A DNA stretch of 64,000 nt from Xanthomonas sp. XNM01 (GTDB taxonomy: Bacteria; Pseudomonadota; Gammaproteobacteria; Xanthomonadales; Xanthomonadaceae), in the NCBI RefSeq assembly GCF_014851915.1, contig NZ_JACVAP010000002.1:186001-250000 (forward strand). Direction: 5' to 3'. Shown here piece after piece: positions 16,262-25,335 of the stretch (the stretch's first letter is position 1; each line of letters opens with the position of its first letter). The position numbers and the translations under genes were made by a program. A model generated the notes under the pieces. The model saw nothing but the letters and a program-made list of their open reading frames with translations, did no database searches and was not told where the DNA came from.

Positions 16262-18100
16262 ATGCAGGGTGAACAACGTGCTCGCGCAACCTTCGTCGCC
16301 TTGTGGGGCGTGGTCTGCGCACTGAAGTTCGCCATCGCCGTCCGGCTGCCGTTGTTCGTCGACGAGGCGTTCTACTGGCAGGAGGGCCGGCACCTCGCCT
16401 TCGCCTATTCCGATCTGCCGGGACTGACCGCATGGCTGGCGCGCCTGGGCACCGCCATCGGTGGCGAAAACGCATTCGCGCTGCGGCTGCCGTTCCTGCT
16501 GATCGGTGCGCTGCTGCCCTGGCTGGTGATGCGCATCGCGCGGCGCTGGTTCGGCGCGATCGTCGGCTGGCAGGCGGCCAGTCTCGCGGTGCTGATGCCG
16601 TTGTCGGGGCTGATGGGCGTGCTCGCCGTTCCCGATGTGCCGCTGACCCTGGCCACGCTGCTGTGCCTGCACGCCGCTGCGCGCCTGCTGCGCGCCGTCG
16701 GTCCGGGTGCCGCGTTCCAGCTGGGTGTGGGCCTGGCGATCGGCGCGCTGAGCCATTACCGCTTCGCCGGCGCCGTGGGGGCGGGCGCGCTGGCGATGCT
16801 GCTGCTGCCGCAGGGTCGGCGGCTGCTGTCCGATCCGCGCGTGCTGGTGGCGCTGCTGGCCGGTGCGCTGGCCTGGGTGCCGCTGCTGCTGTGGAACCTG
16901 GAAAACGCCGAAGCGGGGCTGCGTTTCCAGCTCGTCGACCGCCATCCCTGGCAGCTGCATGCCGACGGCTTCCTGTTTCCGTTGATCCAGGCGCTGTTCG
17001 TCACGCCGGTCCTGCTGGCGACCCTGCTGCTGGCGATGTGGCGCACCGCGCGCGTCGGGGGCGAGATGCGGGTGCAGTGGCGCTTTCTCGGCCTGTTCGC
17101 CGCGCTGGCCGCCGGTGGCATCTTCGCGCTCGGCTTCGTGACCGACAGCGAGCGGATCAGCTTCCACTGGCCGCTGCCGGCGTGGCTGGCGCTGCTGCCG
17201 GCCGCGGCGATGCTGCTCAGCGGGCCGCGCCAGGGCTGGCGACGGCTGGTCTGGGCCACGTCGGGGCTCGGTCTTGCCGCCGTGCTGGTGCTGGCCGGCG
17301 TGGTGGCCACCCCCGAACTACGTGCCGGACTGGCCGGCTCCAAGCATTACCCGCGCAACTTCGCCGGCTGGCAGCCGCTGGCCGAGGCGGTCGACGACGC
17401 GCTCGCGGCGATGCCGGCCGGCACGGTGGTGGTGGCCGAGAACTTCAAGGTCGGCGCCGAACTGGGGTTCCTGCGCGGCGATCCGGACATCGCGGTGCTC
17501 GACCACCCGCTCAACATCGCCCACGGACGCGCCCCGCAACTGGCGCTGTGGGGGTTGCAGGCCGAGCGCGTGCAGCATCTGACACGGCTGCTGGTGCTGG
17601 CGCCCGGCGACCTGCCGCTCAAGCACTGGCTGCAGCGCTACCACGCGCTGTGTGATTGGCTCGGCCCGCTGCCGCCGGCGCAGACGGTCAGCGTCGATCA
17701 CGGGCGCCAGCGCTTCCTGCTGGTGCCGCTGCCCCCCGGTCGCGCCGAGGGCGCCTGCGTGGCGCCGGCCATGGCCTGGATCGATACGCCGGTGGCGGGT
17801 GCGCGGATCGGCCGCACGCTCGACGTCGAAGGCTGGGCGTTCAAGGAAGGCGTGGGGTTGTCGCGGGTCGAGATCCTGCTCGATGGCCAGGCCGTTGCCG
17901 ACGCCGCCTACGGACACACGCTGGATGTGCGTCCGGCCTGGCCCGGCTCCACCGATCCGCACCATCCCCGTACCGGCTTCCGCGCGACCGTGCAGGTGCC
18001 CGCGGAGCTTTCGTCCGGCAGGCACTGGCTGTCGCTGCGGCTGCACGGCGCCGATGGCAGCGTCGAGGACTGGCCGGCGCAGCCGGTGATGCTGCGCTGA
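16262..18100 (+). CDS. Membrane glycosyltransferase, GT39/ArnT-like, with C-terminal Ig-like domain
   Basis: A 612-residue integral membrane protein. The first periplasmic loop has the DE motif FVDEAFYW (D34, E35) that binds metal and substrate in the ArnT/PMT superfamily; it uses polyprenyl-phosphate sugars to modify lipids or glycans. About ten hydrophobic segments run to residue 360. The C-terminal 110 residues (after AMAWIDTPVAGARIGRTLDV) look like a beta-sandwich domain with IEV-type strands, not part of ArnT itself. It is divergent from moxR. The acceptor is unknown. Confidence 0.85.
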   Translation: MQGEQRARATFVALWGVVCALKFAIAVRLPLFVDEAFYWQEGRHLAFAYSDLPGLTAWLARLGTAIGGENAFALRLPFLLIGALLPWLVMRIARRWFGAIVGWQAASLAVLMPLSGLMGVLAVPDVPLTLATLLCLHAAARLLRAVGPGAAFQLGVGLAIGALSHYRFAGAVGAGALAMLLLPQGRRLLSDPRVLVALLAGALAWVPLLLWNLENAEAGLRFQLVDRHPWQLHADGFLFPLIQALFVTPVLLATLLLAMWRTARVGGEMRVQWRFLGLFAALAAGGIFALGFVTDSERISFHWPLPAWLALLPAAAMLLSGPRQGWRRLVWATSGLGLAAVLVLAGVVATPELRAGLAGSKHYPRNFAGWQPLAEAVDDALAAMPAGTVVVAENFKVGAELGFLRGDPDIAVLDHPLNIAHGRAPQLALWGLQAERVQHLTRLLVLAPGDLPLKHWLQRYHALCDWLGPLPPAQTVSVDHGRQRFLLVPLPPGRAEGACVAPAMAWIDTPVAGARIGRTLDVEGWAFKEGVGLSRVEILLDGQAVADAAYGHTLDVRPAWPGSTDPHHPRTGFRATVQVPAELSSGRHWLSLRLHGADGSVEDWPAQPVMLR

Positions 18101-18107
18101 GTCGCGC

Positions 18108-18674
18108 TCAGGGCGCCTGGACGCCGGTCTCGCGCAGCAGCCGTGCCAGGGTGATCAGCGGCAGGCCGATCAGGGCGGTGGGGTCGCTGGACTCGATCGC
18201 CTCGAACAGGCTGATGCCCAGGCCCTCGCACTTGAAGCTGCCCGCGCAGTCCAGCGGCAGTTCCGCCTCCACGTAGCGGACGATCTCGGCCCGCGACAGC
18301 GGCCTGAAACGCACCGTCGTCAGGTCGACGGCTTCGCGCCGGCGGTCCGCATCGGCCACGCAGACGGCGGTGTGGAAGCGCACGCTGCGCCCCGACATCG
18401 CCTCCAGCTGGGCGATGGCGCCCTCGCGGCTGCCCGGCTTGCCGAGCGGGCGACCATCGAGTTCGGCCGCCTGGTCCGAGCCGATCACCTGATCGCCGGT
18501 GCGGTGGGCCAGCACCGCCTCTGCCTTGGCCCTGGCCAGACGTGCGACCATGGCCGGCACCGGCTCGTCCGACCATGGCGTTTCGTCGACCTCCGGACGC
18601 GCGCAGTCGAAGGGCAGCCGCAGGCGCTGCAGCAACTCGCGGCGATAGGGGGAAGTGGAGGCCAGGACCAGCAT
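18108..18674 (-). CDS. yceF: Maf-family 7-methyl-GTP pyrophosphatase (YceF type)
   Basis: A 188-residue house-cleaning pyrophosphatase that removes modified nucleotides. It follows the E. coli YceF pattern closely: LASTSPYRRELLQRL, PEVDETPWSDE, IGSDQAAELDG, then HCAGSF-like LDCAGSFKCEGLGISLFE and ALIGLPLITL. The start at 18674 gives the normal length; the frame upstream crosses the yceD promoter. It is divergent from yceD, the order also seen in E. coli. Confidence 0.93.
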   Translation of the reverse strand: MLVLASTSPYRRELLQRLRLPFDCARPEVDETPWSDEPVPAMVARLARAKAEAVLAHRTGDQVIGSDQAAELDGRPLGKPGSREGAIAQLEAMSGRSVRFHTAVCVADADRRREAVDLTTVRFRPLSRAEIVRYVEAELPLDCAGSFKCEGLGISLFEAIESSDPTALIGLPLITLARLLRETGVQAP

Positions 18675-18765
18675 CGGATGCCCGCGGAAGCGCCGGAAAG
18701 GGGTGTCAGTGTGGCCGGCGCAGGTCCCGGGCGGCAACGGCCTGGGCCCCGGTCGCTCCGGGTGT

Positions 18766-18794
18766 TTGACAGGGGCAGGGCGCATCCTTAACAT
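18766..18794 (+). promoter_or_regulatory. Promoter of yceD-rpmF-fabH
   Basis: A near-consensus sigma-70 promoter: TTGACA (18766-18771), 17-base spacer, TAACAT (18789-18794). The start codon of yceD at 18805 lies only ten bases beyond the -10 box, so the mRNA leader is a few bases at most. Confidence 0.75.
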
Positions 18795-18804
18795 TCAGCG
18801 GCTT

Positions 18805-19326
18805 ATGTCCGCAGGTACGTCCGCCGTGCAGGTCCCCGATACACTGGATGCTTGGCGGATGGTCGCTGCGAGGCGGCTGTTCGAAGGGACCCTGCCGTTG
18901 TCGGCGATGTCCCGGCTGGCCGGCAGTCTTGCCGATACCGAGGGCTCCTGCGCGTTCACGCTGGAGTTCGGCCAGGACACGCTGAAGGTGCCTTTCGTCG
19001 AACTCACGATCGACGCCGGTCTGCCGCTGCTCTGCCAGCGCAGCCTGCAGCGTTTCGTGTTGCCGGTGAAGAGCGTGCAGCGGCTGGGCCTGATCCGCGA
19101 CGAGGCCGACGAGGCAGCCCTGCCTCCCGGCTACGAGGCGCTGCTGGTGCCGGAAGACGGCCAGCTGCGGCCCGCCGATCTGGTCGAGGACGAACTGGTC
19201 CTGGCCGTACCGGTGGTGGCGATCTCGCCGGACAGCGAGCCGGTCGACCAGGTCTGGTCGGCGAGCGAAGAGGAACTGCAGGCTGCCAGCCCGTTCGCGG
19301 CGCTGGTGGACCTGAAAAAGAAGTAG
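18805..19326 (+). CDS. yceD: YceD/DUF177 protein, upstream of rpmF
   Basis: A 173-residue member of the YceD/DUF177 family, linked to 23S rRNA/large-subunit accumulation and nearly always encoded before rpmF. It has the conserved LPVKSVQRLGLIRDEADEAALPPGYE region and the acidic LVEDELVLAVPVVAISP segment near the C-terminus. The ATG at 18805 is favoured by promoter position; no clear Shine-Dalgarno sequence precedes it. rpmF follows after about 100 bases. Confidence 0.9.
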   Translation: MSAGTSAVQVPDTLDAWRMVAARRLFEGTLPLSAMSRLAGSLADTEGSCAFTLEFGQDTLKVPFVELTIDAGLPLLCQRSLQRFVLPVKSVQRLGLIRDEADEAALPPGYEALLVPEDGQLRPADLVEDELVLAVPVVAISPDSEPVDQVWSASEEELQAASPFAALVDLKKK

Positions 19327-19425
19327 GACGGCCGCGCCGCCGCCTGAGGCGCCCTGGACCGGCACCTGTTTGGTGGCGTCGAGGCAACCCGAAGTAGCAA
19401 TTCAACCGAGTTTTGGAGCAATCCC

Positions 19426-19620
19426 ATGGCTGTGCAGAAATCCCGTGTCACCCCGTCCCGCCGCGGCCAGCGCCGTTCCCACGATGCGCTGACGGCCAAG
19501 CAGCTGGCGACCGACCCGACCACGGGCGAGCTCCACCTGCGCCACCACATCACCGCCGACGGCTACTACCGCGGCAAGAAGGTCATCGCGACCAAGACCT
19601 CGGCCGTCGAAGAAGACTGA
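19426..19620 (+). CDS. rpmF: 50S ribosomal protein L32
   Basis: The 64-residue protein begins [20 protein letters not shown] and has [18 protein letters not shown], a standard L32. It is the cysteine-free form, with no zinc finger, as in E. coli. TTTTGGAGCAAT just upstream supplies the ribosome binding site. It lies between yceD and fabH, the usual coupling of ribosome and fatty-acid genes. Confidence 0.98.
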   Translation: MAVQKSRVTPSRRGQRRSHDALTAKQLATDPTTGELHLRHHITADGYYRGKKVIATKTSAVEED

Positions 19621-19696
19621 GCCTGATGTCGGGCGCGCCCCGCGGCGCGCCCTGTGATGACCCTGGCCCGGTGCGGGCCGAGCAGCGGGAATGCGC

Positions 19697-20662
19697 ATGA
19701 GCGAGCGGATCTATTCGCGTATCGCCGGTACCGGCAGCTATCTGCCGGAAAAAGTGGTCACCAACGACGATCTGGCCAAGGTCGTCGACACCAGCGACGA
19801 GTGGATCCGCAGCCGTACCGGCATCCGTGAGCGGCATATCGCCGCCGACACGGAAACCACCAGCGACCTCGGCTACAACGCCGCGGTGCGTGCGCTGGAG
19901 GCGGCCGGCATCGAGGCCTCGCAGCTCGATCTGATCGTGGTCGGCACGACCACGCCGGATCTCATCTTTCCTTCCACCGCCTGCCTGATCCAGGCGCGGC
20001 TGGGCGTGGCCGGCTGTGCGGCGTTGGACGTCAATGCCGCCTGCTCCGGATTCGTCTACGCGCTGAGCGTGGCCGACAAGTTCGTCCGTTCGGGCGACGC
20101 GAAGTACGCGCTGGTGATCGGCGCCGAAACCCTGACCCGCATCGTCGACTGGACCGACCGCACCACCTGCGTGCTGTTCGGCGACGGCGCCGGCGCGGTC
20201 GTGCTCAAGGCCGACACCGACACCGGCATCCTCAGTACCCATCTGCATGCCGACGGCAGCAAGAAGGAGCTGCTGTGGGACCCGGTCGGCGTGTCGGTCG
20301 GGTTCGAGAGCGGCGCCAAGATCAACATGAAGGGCAACGACGTCTTCAAGTACGCGGTCAAGGCGCTTGATTCGGTCGTCGACGAGACCCTGCAGGCCAA
20401 CGGCCTGGACAAGTCCGACCTGGACTGGCTGATCCCGCACCAGGCCAACCTGCGCATCATCGAAGCCACCGCCAGGCGGCTGGACATGTCGATGGACCAG
20501 GTGGTGGTGACCGTGGACCGGCATGGCAACACCTCGGCGGGCTCGGTGCCGCTGGCACTGGACGAGGCGGTGCGCTCGGGCCGCGTGCAGCGCGGCCAGC
20601 TGCTGCTGCTGGAAGCCTTCGGTGGTGGGTTCACCTGGGGCTCGGCGCTGCTGCGCTACTGA
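19697..20662 (+). CDS. fabH: Beta-ketoacyl-ACP synthase III
   Basis: FabH starts fatty-acid synthesis by condensing acetyl-CoA (or another primer) with malonyl-ACP. The 321-residue protein has the Cys-His-Asn triad: C116 in NAACSGFV, His in IPHQANLR and Asn in RHGNTSAG. The second of two close ATGs (19697) is chosen because GCGGGA lies six bases upstream; the first (19691) would add two residues. A terminator-like hairpin follows the stop. Confidence 0.96.
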   Translation: MSERIYSRIAGTGSYLPEKVVTNDDLAKVVDTSDEWIRSRTGIRERHIAADTETTSDLGYNAAVRALEAAGIEASQLDLIVVGTTTPDLIFPSTACLIQARLGVAGCAALDVNAACSGFVYALSVADKFVRSGDAKYALVIGAETLTRIVDWTDRTTCVLFGDGAGAVVLKADTDTGILSTHLHADGSKKELLWDPVGVSVGFESGAKINMKGNDVFKYAVKALDSVVDETLQANGLDKSDLDWLIPHQANLRIIEATARRLDMSMDQVVVTVDRHGNTSAGSVPLALDEAVRSGRVQRGQLLLLEAFGGGFTWGSALLRY

Positions 20663-20990
20663 GTTCTGCCGCACCGACGCTGCCGTCCCGGCGGCGTCTT
20701 CAGTGCCCGTCCTGATCTGCGCCGTGCCGGACGCCCTATCGTCCGGCGTGCCTGGCATGCCCGTGGCTGTGATGGCGTCGACACATCGCGTGCCAGCAGC
20801 GCCGCCGATCGGCGTCGATGCTGGCGCAGCACGATGCGGGCGTGGAAGGATGGGCCCCCGCCACCGGCGGGATCATGACTGCGAGCGGGCAGGTTGCTGC
20901 GCGAACGCGTCGGGCGCCGATGCCTTGCGCATGCAGGTCCGGCCTGCGTGCGGAGTGGCCGGATGATCGTCTTCCTCCGAGGGTGCATCG
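20663..20990. other. Intergenic region after fabH with two inverted repeats
   Basis: About 330 bases with no credible gene. It holds the fabH terminator-like hairpin (20676-20698) and a second inverted repeat GCCGGACG/CGTCCGGC (20726-20733 and 20740-20747). Frames on both strands are arginine-rich noise. Confidence 0.5.
20676..20698 (+). terminator. Hairpin after fabH
   Basis: GACGCTGCCG and CGGCGGCGTC form a 10-bp stem (one G-T pair) with a 3-base loop, followed by TTCAGT. It is a weak intrinsic terminator candidate 14 bases after the fabH stop. Confidence 0.5.
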
Positions 20991-21479
20991 ATGGATGTCC
21001 GCTTCCTGAGCCTCGCCGAACTCGAGCGCGCGCACTTCTACAGGGCGGTCACCCTGTCCATGCTCGTGGCCATCGGCATCCTGCTGCTGATCCGGCCCGG
21101 CGACGCCTCGCCTGCCAGCCTGGCGCTGGTCGGAGCCGGGCTGGGCCTGCTGGCGTGGCGGTTCGCGGTGGAGTGGCGACGGTTGGGCCGGTGCGTTCCG
21201 GTCGTGCCCGATGGCGATGGGCTCCTGATCGTCGGCGACGCGGCGCATCGGAGGATCGCGCTGGCGGACATCGCTGCGGTCACGTCCAGGCACAGCATTC
21301 TCACGGTGCGGCGCTACCGTTCCTGGTCCGAGCATCTGGCCTTCGTCGAGATCAGGCTCAGGAGCGGTGCACGTGTACACACGCTGGCGGAGAGCGCGGT
21401 GTTCGAGCATCCACCGGCCCGCGACAGCCTCGCCGCGCTCCGGGCCGCGGTCGCAGCGGCCAGACGGCGCAGCACCTGA
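20991..21479 (+). CDS. Hypothetical membrane protein, PH-like
   Basis: No family is firmly recognised. The 162-residue product has two hydrophobic segments (about 22-38 and 43-60) after a short cytoplasmic N-terminus, then a soluble part with VPDGDGLLIVGDAAHRRIAL, which resembles bacterial PH-like or DUF2244-type domains attached to two helices. The ATG at 20991 follows GAGGGTGC. It interrupts the fab cluster between fabH and fabD. Its base and codon use match the host. Confidence 0.6.
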   Translation: MDVRFLSLAELERAHFYRAVTLSMLVAIGILLLIRPGDASPASLALVGAGLGLLAWRFAVEWRRLGRCVPVVPDGDGLLIVGDAAHRRIALADIAAVTSRHSILTVRRYRSWSEHLAFVEIRLRSGARVHTLAESAVFEHPPARDSLAALRAAVAAARRRST

Positions 21480-21621
21480 CCGGCGGCGCAGCGCCGGCGT
21501 CAGGGTGGCGCACCCGTCAGCCTCCCGTTCATGCGTGCCGGTGCTGCATACGCGGCGGTACAGACGCACGAGCGCAATCGCACGTATCATTCCCGCTCAC
21601 TTTTTCAGGCCCATCGACCGC

Positions 21622-22566
21622 GTGACCGACTCGACGCTCGCCTTCGTTTTTCCCGGACAGGGTTCCCAGTCCGTGGGCATGCTCGCCGAACTGGCTGAAC
21701 TCCACCCGCAGATCCGTGACACCTTCGCCGAGGCCTCCGATGGCGCCGGCGTCGACCTGTGGGCGCTGTCGCAGGGTGGGCCGGAGGAGCAGCTGAACCG
21801 GACCGAGTTCACCCAGCCGGCCCTGCTGGCGGCCAGCGTGGCGCTGTGGCGCCTGTGGCTGTCCCAGCGCGGCGCGCGGCCGGCCCTGCTGGCCGGTCAC
21901 AGTCTGGGCGAGTATTCGGCGCTGGTCGCCGCCGGTGCGCTGTCGTTGAAGGACGGTGCGCATCTGGTGCGCCTGCGCGGGCAGCTGATGCAGGACGCGG
22001 CACCGGCAGGCAGCGGTGCGATGGCCGCGGTGCTCGGTGCGGAGGACGCACTGGTCGCCGAGGTCTGCGCACAGGCGGCGGGCAGCCAGGTGGTGGTGCC
22101 GGCCAACTTCAATTCGCCCGGCCAGATCGTGATCGGCGGCGATGCCGATGCGGTCGACCGCGCGCTGGCGCTGCTGGCCGAGCGCGGCGTGCGCAAGGCG
22201 GTCAAGCTGGCGGTCAGCGTGCCCTCGCACACGCCGCTGATGCGCGACGCGGCCAACCGCCTGGCCGAAGCGATGGCCGGCCTGGCCTGGACCGCGCCGC
22301 AGATTCCGGTGATCCAGAACGTGGACGGCAAGGTGCACGACGGTGTCGACGCGATCCGCCAGGCGCTGGTGCAGCAGTTGTATCTGCCGGTGCAGTGGAC
22401 CTCCTGCGTGCAGGCGCTGGCGGCCCGGGGCGTGAGCCAGGTGGCCGAGTGCGGCCCGGGCAAGGTGCTGAGCGGCCTGGTCAAGCGGATCGACAAGTCG
22501 GTGGAGGCGCGGCCGCTGGCCACGCCGGCCGAGTTCGCCGCCGCACTGGATGCCTGGGTCCACTGA
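21622..22566 (+). CDS. fabD: Malonyl-CoA:ACP transacylase
   Basis: FabD loads malonate onto ACP. The 314-residue protein starts with GTG at 21622 (VTDSTLAFVFPGQGSQ). The active-site serine S94 lies in GHSLGEY and the partner His in SVPSHTPLM; the conserved Gln lies in PGQGSQ. The ATG-initiated frame further upstream would add non-conserved residues. A TATCAT box near 21585 may be the -10 of its promoter. fabG follows after about 90 bases. Confidence 0.96.
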   Translation: MTDSTLAFVFPGQGSQSVGMLAELAELHPQIRDTFAEASDGAGVDLWALSQGGPEEQLNRTEFTQPALLAASVALWRLWLSQRGARPALLAGHSLGEYSALVAAGALSLKDGAHLVRLRGQLMQDAAPAGSGAMAAVLGAEDALVAEVCAQAAGSQVVVPANFNSPGQIVIGGDADAVDRALALLAERGVRKAVKLAVSVPSHTPLMRDAANRLAEAMAGLAWTAPQIPVIQNVDGKVHDGVDAIRQALVQQLYLPVQWTSCVQALAARGVSQVAECGPGKVLSGLVKRIDKSVEARPLATPAEFAAALDAWVH

Positions 22567-22657
22567 TCCGCGCAGAGTCCGGCGGTACGCGTACGCGTGC
22601 CGCCCTGTTGTCGCCGCGGCCGCAGCGTCGCGGCATTCCCCATCGAGGAACCGCATC

Positions 22658-23401
22658 ATGAGCAAGCCCCTGCAGGGTGGAATCGCGCTGGTCACCGGCG
22701 CCAGCCGTGGCATCGGCGCGGCGATCGCCGACGAACTGGCCGCCCAGGGCGCCACCGTCATCGGCACCGCCACCAGTGACGGCGGTGCGGCCGCGATCGG
22801 CGAGCGCCTGGCCGCCGTCGGTGGCCACGGCCGGCGCCTGGACGTCACCGACGCCGCCTCGGTCGAGGCGCTGATCGAGGCGATCGCCAAGGAGTTCGGC
22901 CCGGTCTCGATCCTGGTCAACAACGCCGGCATCACCCGCGACAACCTGCTGATGCGGATGAAGGAAGAGGACTGGCAGGCGATCCTGGACACCAACCTGA
23001 CCAGCGTCTACCGCACCTCGAAGGCGGTCATGCGCGGCATGATGAAGGCCCGTACCGGGCGCATCATCAACATCGCGTCGGTGATCGGCGCCACCGGCAA
23101 TGCCGGCCAGGCGAACTACGCGGCGGCCAAGGCCGGCATCATCGCCTTCAGCAAGTCGCTGGCCAAGGAAATCGGCAGCCGTGGCGTGACCGTCAACGTG
23201 GTCGCGCCGGGCTTCATCGATACCGACATGACCCGCGAGTTGCCGGAAGAATCCAAGAACGCGCTGCTGGGGCAGATCGCGCTGGGCCGCCTCGGCGAGC
23301 CGGCCGACATCGCCCGCGCGGTGGCATTCCTTGCCGGCCCGTCGGCCGCCTATATCACCGGTGAGACCCTGCACGTCAACGGTGGCATGTACATGGCGTG
23401 A
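22658..23401 (+). CDS. fabG: 3-oxoacyl-ACP reductase
   Basis: FabG is the NADPH-dependent reductase of the elongation cycle. The 247-residue short-chain dehydrogenase has TGASRGIG (13-20) for cofactor, NNAG (88-91) and the catalytic S141, Y154 and K158 in YAAAK. GAGGAA precedes the ATG at 22658 by about seven bases. It is followed by a 175-base gap with the acpP promoter region. Confidence 0.97.
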   Translation: MSKPLQGGIALVTGASRGIGAAIADELAAQGATVIGTATSDGGAAAIGERLAAVGGHGRRLDVTDAASVEALIEAIAKEFGPVSILVNNAGITRDNLLMRMKEEDWQAILDTNLTSVYRTSKAVMRGMMKARTGRIINIASVIGATGNAGQANYAAAKAGIIAFSKSLAKEIGSRGVTVNVVAPGFIDTDMTRELPEESKNALLGQIALGRLGEPADIARAVAFLAGPSAAYITGETLHVNGGMYMA

Positions 23402-23491
23402 CCGCTGGTCAGCCCCTGTCTTTCAAAGGCCGCGTAAGCTTTTGATTCGGTTGCGGTTGCGGGCTGAGTGCCCGGCGCCGCGGCTTTTGAC

Positions 23492-23497
23492 TACACT
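23492..23497 (+). promoter_or_regulatory. Candidate -10 box of an acpP promoter
   Basis: TACACT preceded by TTTTGAC lies about 80 bases before the acpP start, inside the fabG-acpP gap. A matching -35 is not obvious. A separate acpP promoter would fit the high demand for ACP. Confidence 0.35.
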
Positions 23498-23576
23498 ATC
23501 CGCCTCACGGACAGTGAACCCCGCACCGCCATTCGGGCGGTTCGATCTACAAACCACTCCGCCTGGAGCATTACCT

Positions 23577-23816
23577 ATGAGCACCATCGAAGAGCGCGTC
23601 AAGAAAATCGTCGTCGAACAGCTCGGCGTCAAGGAAGAAGAAGTCACCAACAGCGCATCGTTCGTCGACGATCTGGGCGCCGATTCGCTGGACACCGTCG
23701 AGCTGGTGATGGCGCTGGAAGAAGAGTTCGAGTGCGAGATCCCGGACGAGGAAGCCGAGAAGATCACCTCGGTGCAGCAGGCGATCGACTACATCAAGGC
23801 GCACGTCAAGAGCTGA
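23577..23816 (+). CDS. acpP: Acyl carrier protein
   Basis: The 79-residue acidic carrier of fatty-acid intermediates. The phosphopantetheine attachment serine is S37 in [10 protein letters not shown]. The protein starts [17 protein letters not shown], near-identical to other gammaproteobacterial ACPs. GGAG lies about nine bases before the ATG at 23577. Two strong hairpins separate it from fabF. Confidence 0.98.
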   Translation: MSTIEERVKKIVVEQLGVKEEEVTNSASFVDDLGADSLDTVELVMALEEEFECEIPDEEAEKITSVQQAIDYIKAHVKS

Positions 23817-23827
23817 CGCGTGTCCGG

Positions 23828-23887
23828 GCGCGGGCCATCGACGGCCCGCGCCGGCAGTCAACAACCGGGGCCGCTGCATGCGGCCCC
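23828..23887 (+). terminator. Tandem hairpins between acpP and fabF
   Basis: The first stem is GCGCGGGCC/GGCCCGCGC (23828-23836 and 23843-23851, 9 bp, 6-base loop). The second is GGGGCCGC/GCGGCCCC (23867-23874 and 23880-23887, 8 bp, 5-base loop). Neither has a T run. They probably attenuate transcription or protect the acpP mRNA end, so that ACP is made in excess over FabF. Confidence 0.55.
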
Positions 23888-23944
23888 GCGCGCGTCTGGC
23901 TCCGGCCGGCGTTTTCACGAAAGTCGCAGCAGTGGAGGAATCGT

Positions 23945-25186
23945 ATGAGCCAGCGTCGTCGCGTCGTCGTCACCGGCATGGGCATGGTCTCGCCTCTGGG
24001 CAATGACCTGGCCAGCAGCTGGGACGGGATCGTCAACGGACGTTCGGGCATCGGCGAGGTCACCTCGTTCGACGCCTCGAACTTCACCACCCGCATCGTC
24101 GGTGAGGTGCGCGGGCTGGATATCACCCGCTTCGTCAATCCGAAGGACGCCAAGAAGATGGACCCGTTCATCCATTACGGGATGGCGGCGTCGCTGATGG
24201 CGCTGGATGACTCCGGCCTGGAGATCACCGAAGCCAACGCCGAGCGCGTGGGTGCGATCGTCGGTTCGGGCATCGGCGGCATCCTCGGCATCGAGCAGCA
24301 GACCGAGAAGTACCTCGAGGGCGGCCAGCGCAAGATCTCGCCGTTCTACATCCCCAGCACCATCATCAACATGCTGCCGGGCCACCTGAGCATCATGAAG
24401 GGCCTGAAGGGCCCCGGGTTTTCCGCGGTATCGGCCTGCGCGACCTCGAACCACTCGATCGGCATGGCGATGCGCATGATCCAGTACGGCGATGCCGACG
24501 TGATGGTCGCCGGTGGCGCCGAGCGCGGCTCCTCGCCGACCTCGATGGGCGGCTTCTGCTCGATGAAGGCGATGTCGACCCGCAACGACGATCCGACCCG
24601 CGCCTCGCGGCCGTGGGACAAGGACCGCGACGGCTTCGTCATGGGCGATGGCGCCGGCATCCTGGTGATCGAGGAGTACGAACACGCCAAGGCCCGCGGC
24701 GCGCGCATCTACTGCGAGCTGGCCGGCTTCGGCGCAAGCACCGACGCCTACCACATGACCGCGCCCAGCGAGGACGGCGACGGCCCGGCGCGCTGCATGC
24801 TGATGGCGCTGAAGGACGCCGGCGTGAACATCGACCAGGTCGACTACCTCAACGCGCACGGCACCTCCACGCCGCTGGGCGACGTGGCCGAGACGCTGGC
24901 GATGAAGCGGGCGTTCGGCGACCACGCCTACAGGATGATGGTCAGCTCGACCAAGTCGATGACCGGCCATCTGCTGGGCGCGGCCGGCGGCGTCGAGGCG
25001 ATCTTCTCGGTGCTGGCGCTGCGCGACGACATCATCCCGCCGACCATCAACCTGGACGAGCCGGGCGAGGGCTGCGACCTGGACTACGTGCCGAACGTGG
25101 CGCGCCAGAAGCGGATCGACATCGCGCTGTCCAACGGCTTCGGCTTCGGTGGCACCAACGGCACGCTGGTGTTCCGCCGGGTCTGA
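23945..25186 (+). CDS. fabF: Beta-ketoacyl-ACP synthase II
   Basis: FabF elongates acyl-ACP with malonyl-ACP. The 413-residue thiolase-fold protein has the catalytic C165 in SACATSNHS, and the two histidines in NAHGTSTPLGD and TGHLLGAAGG. The C-terminus holds FGFGGTNGTL. GGAGGA lies about six bases before the ATG at 23945. The order acpP-fabF-(pab)-mltG-tmk-holB is shared with E. coli. Confidence 0.97.
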   Translation: MSQRRRVVVTGMGMVSPLGNDLASSWDGIVNGRSGIGEVTSFDASNFTTRIVGEVRGLDITRFVNPKDAKKMDPFIHYGMAASLMALDDSGLEITEANAERVGAIVGSGIGGILGIEQQTEKYLEGGQRKISPFYIPSTIINMLPGHLSIMKGLKGPGFSAVSACATSNHSIGMAMRMIQYGDADVMVAGGAERGSSPTSMGGFCSMKAMSTRNDDPTRASRPWDKDRDGFVMGDGAGILVIEEYEHAKARGARIYCELAGFGASTDAYHMTAPSEDGDGPARCMLMALKDAGVNIDQVDYLNAHGTSTPLGDVAETLAMKRAFGDHAYRMMVSSTKSMTGHLLGAAGGVEAIFSVLALRDDIIPPTINLDEPGEGCDLDYVPNVARQKRIDIALSNGFGFGGTNGTLVFRRV

Positions 25187-25335
25187 GTCCGCACCCGGTC
25201 CGGCAGGACCGGCTGGCCTGCGGTGGCATCCGTGGTGGTGCCGCCGCCCCACGACCGGTCCGGCGACGGGCCGGTCGTCGCATGTCCGGGCTGGTGCGGC
25301 CGCCTGTCCGCCTTCCATCGATACAGGGGCGTCCG

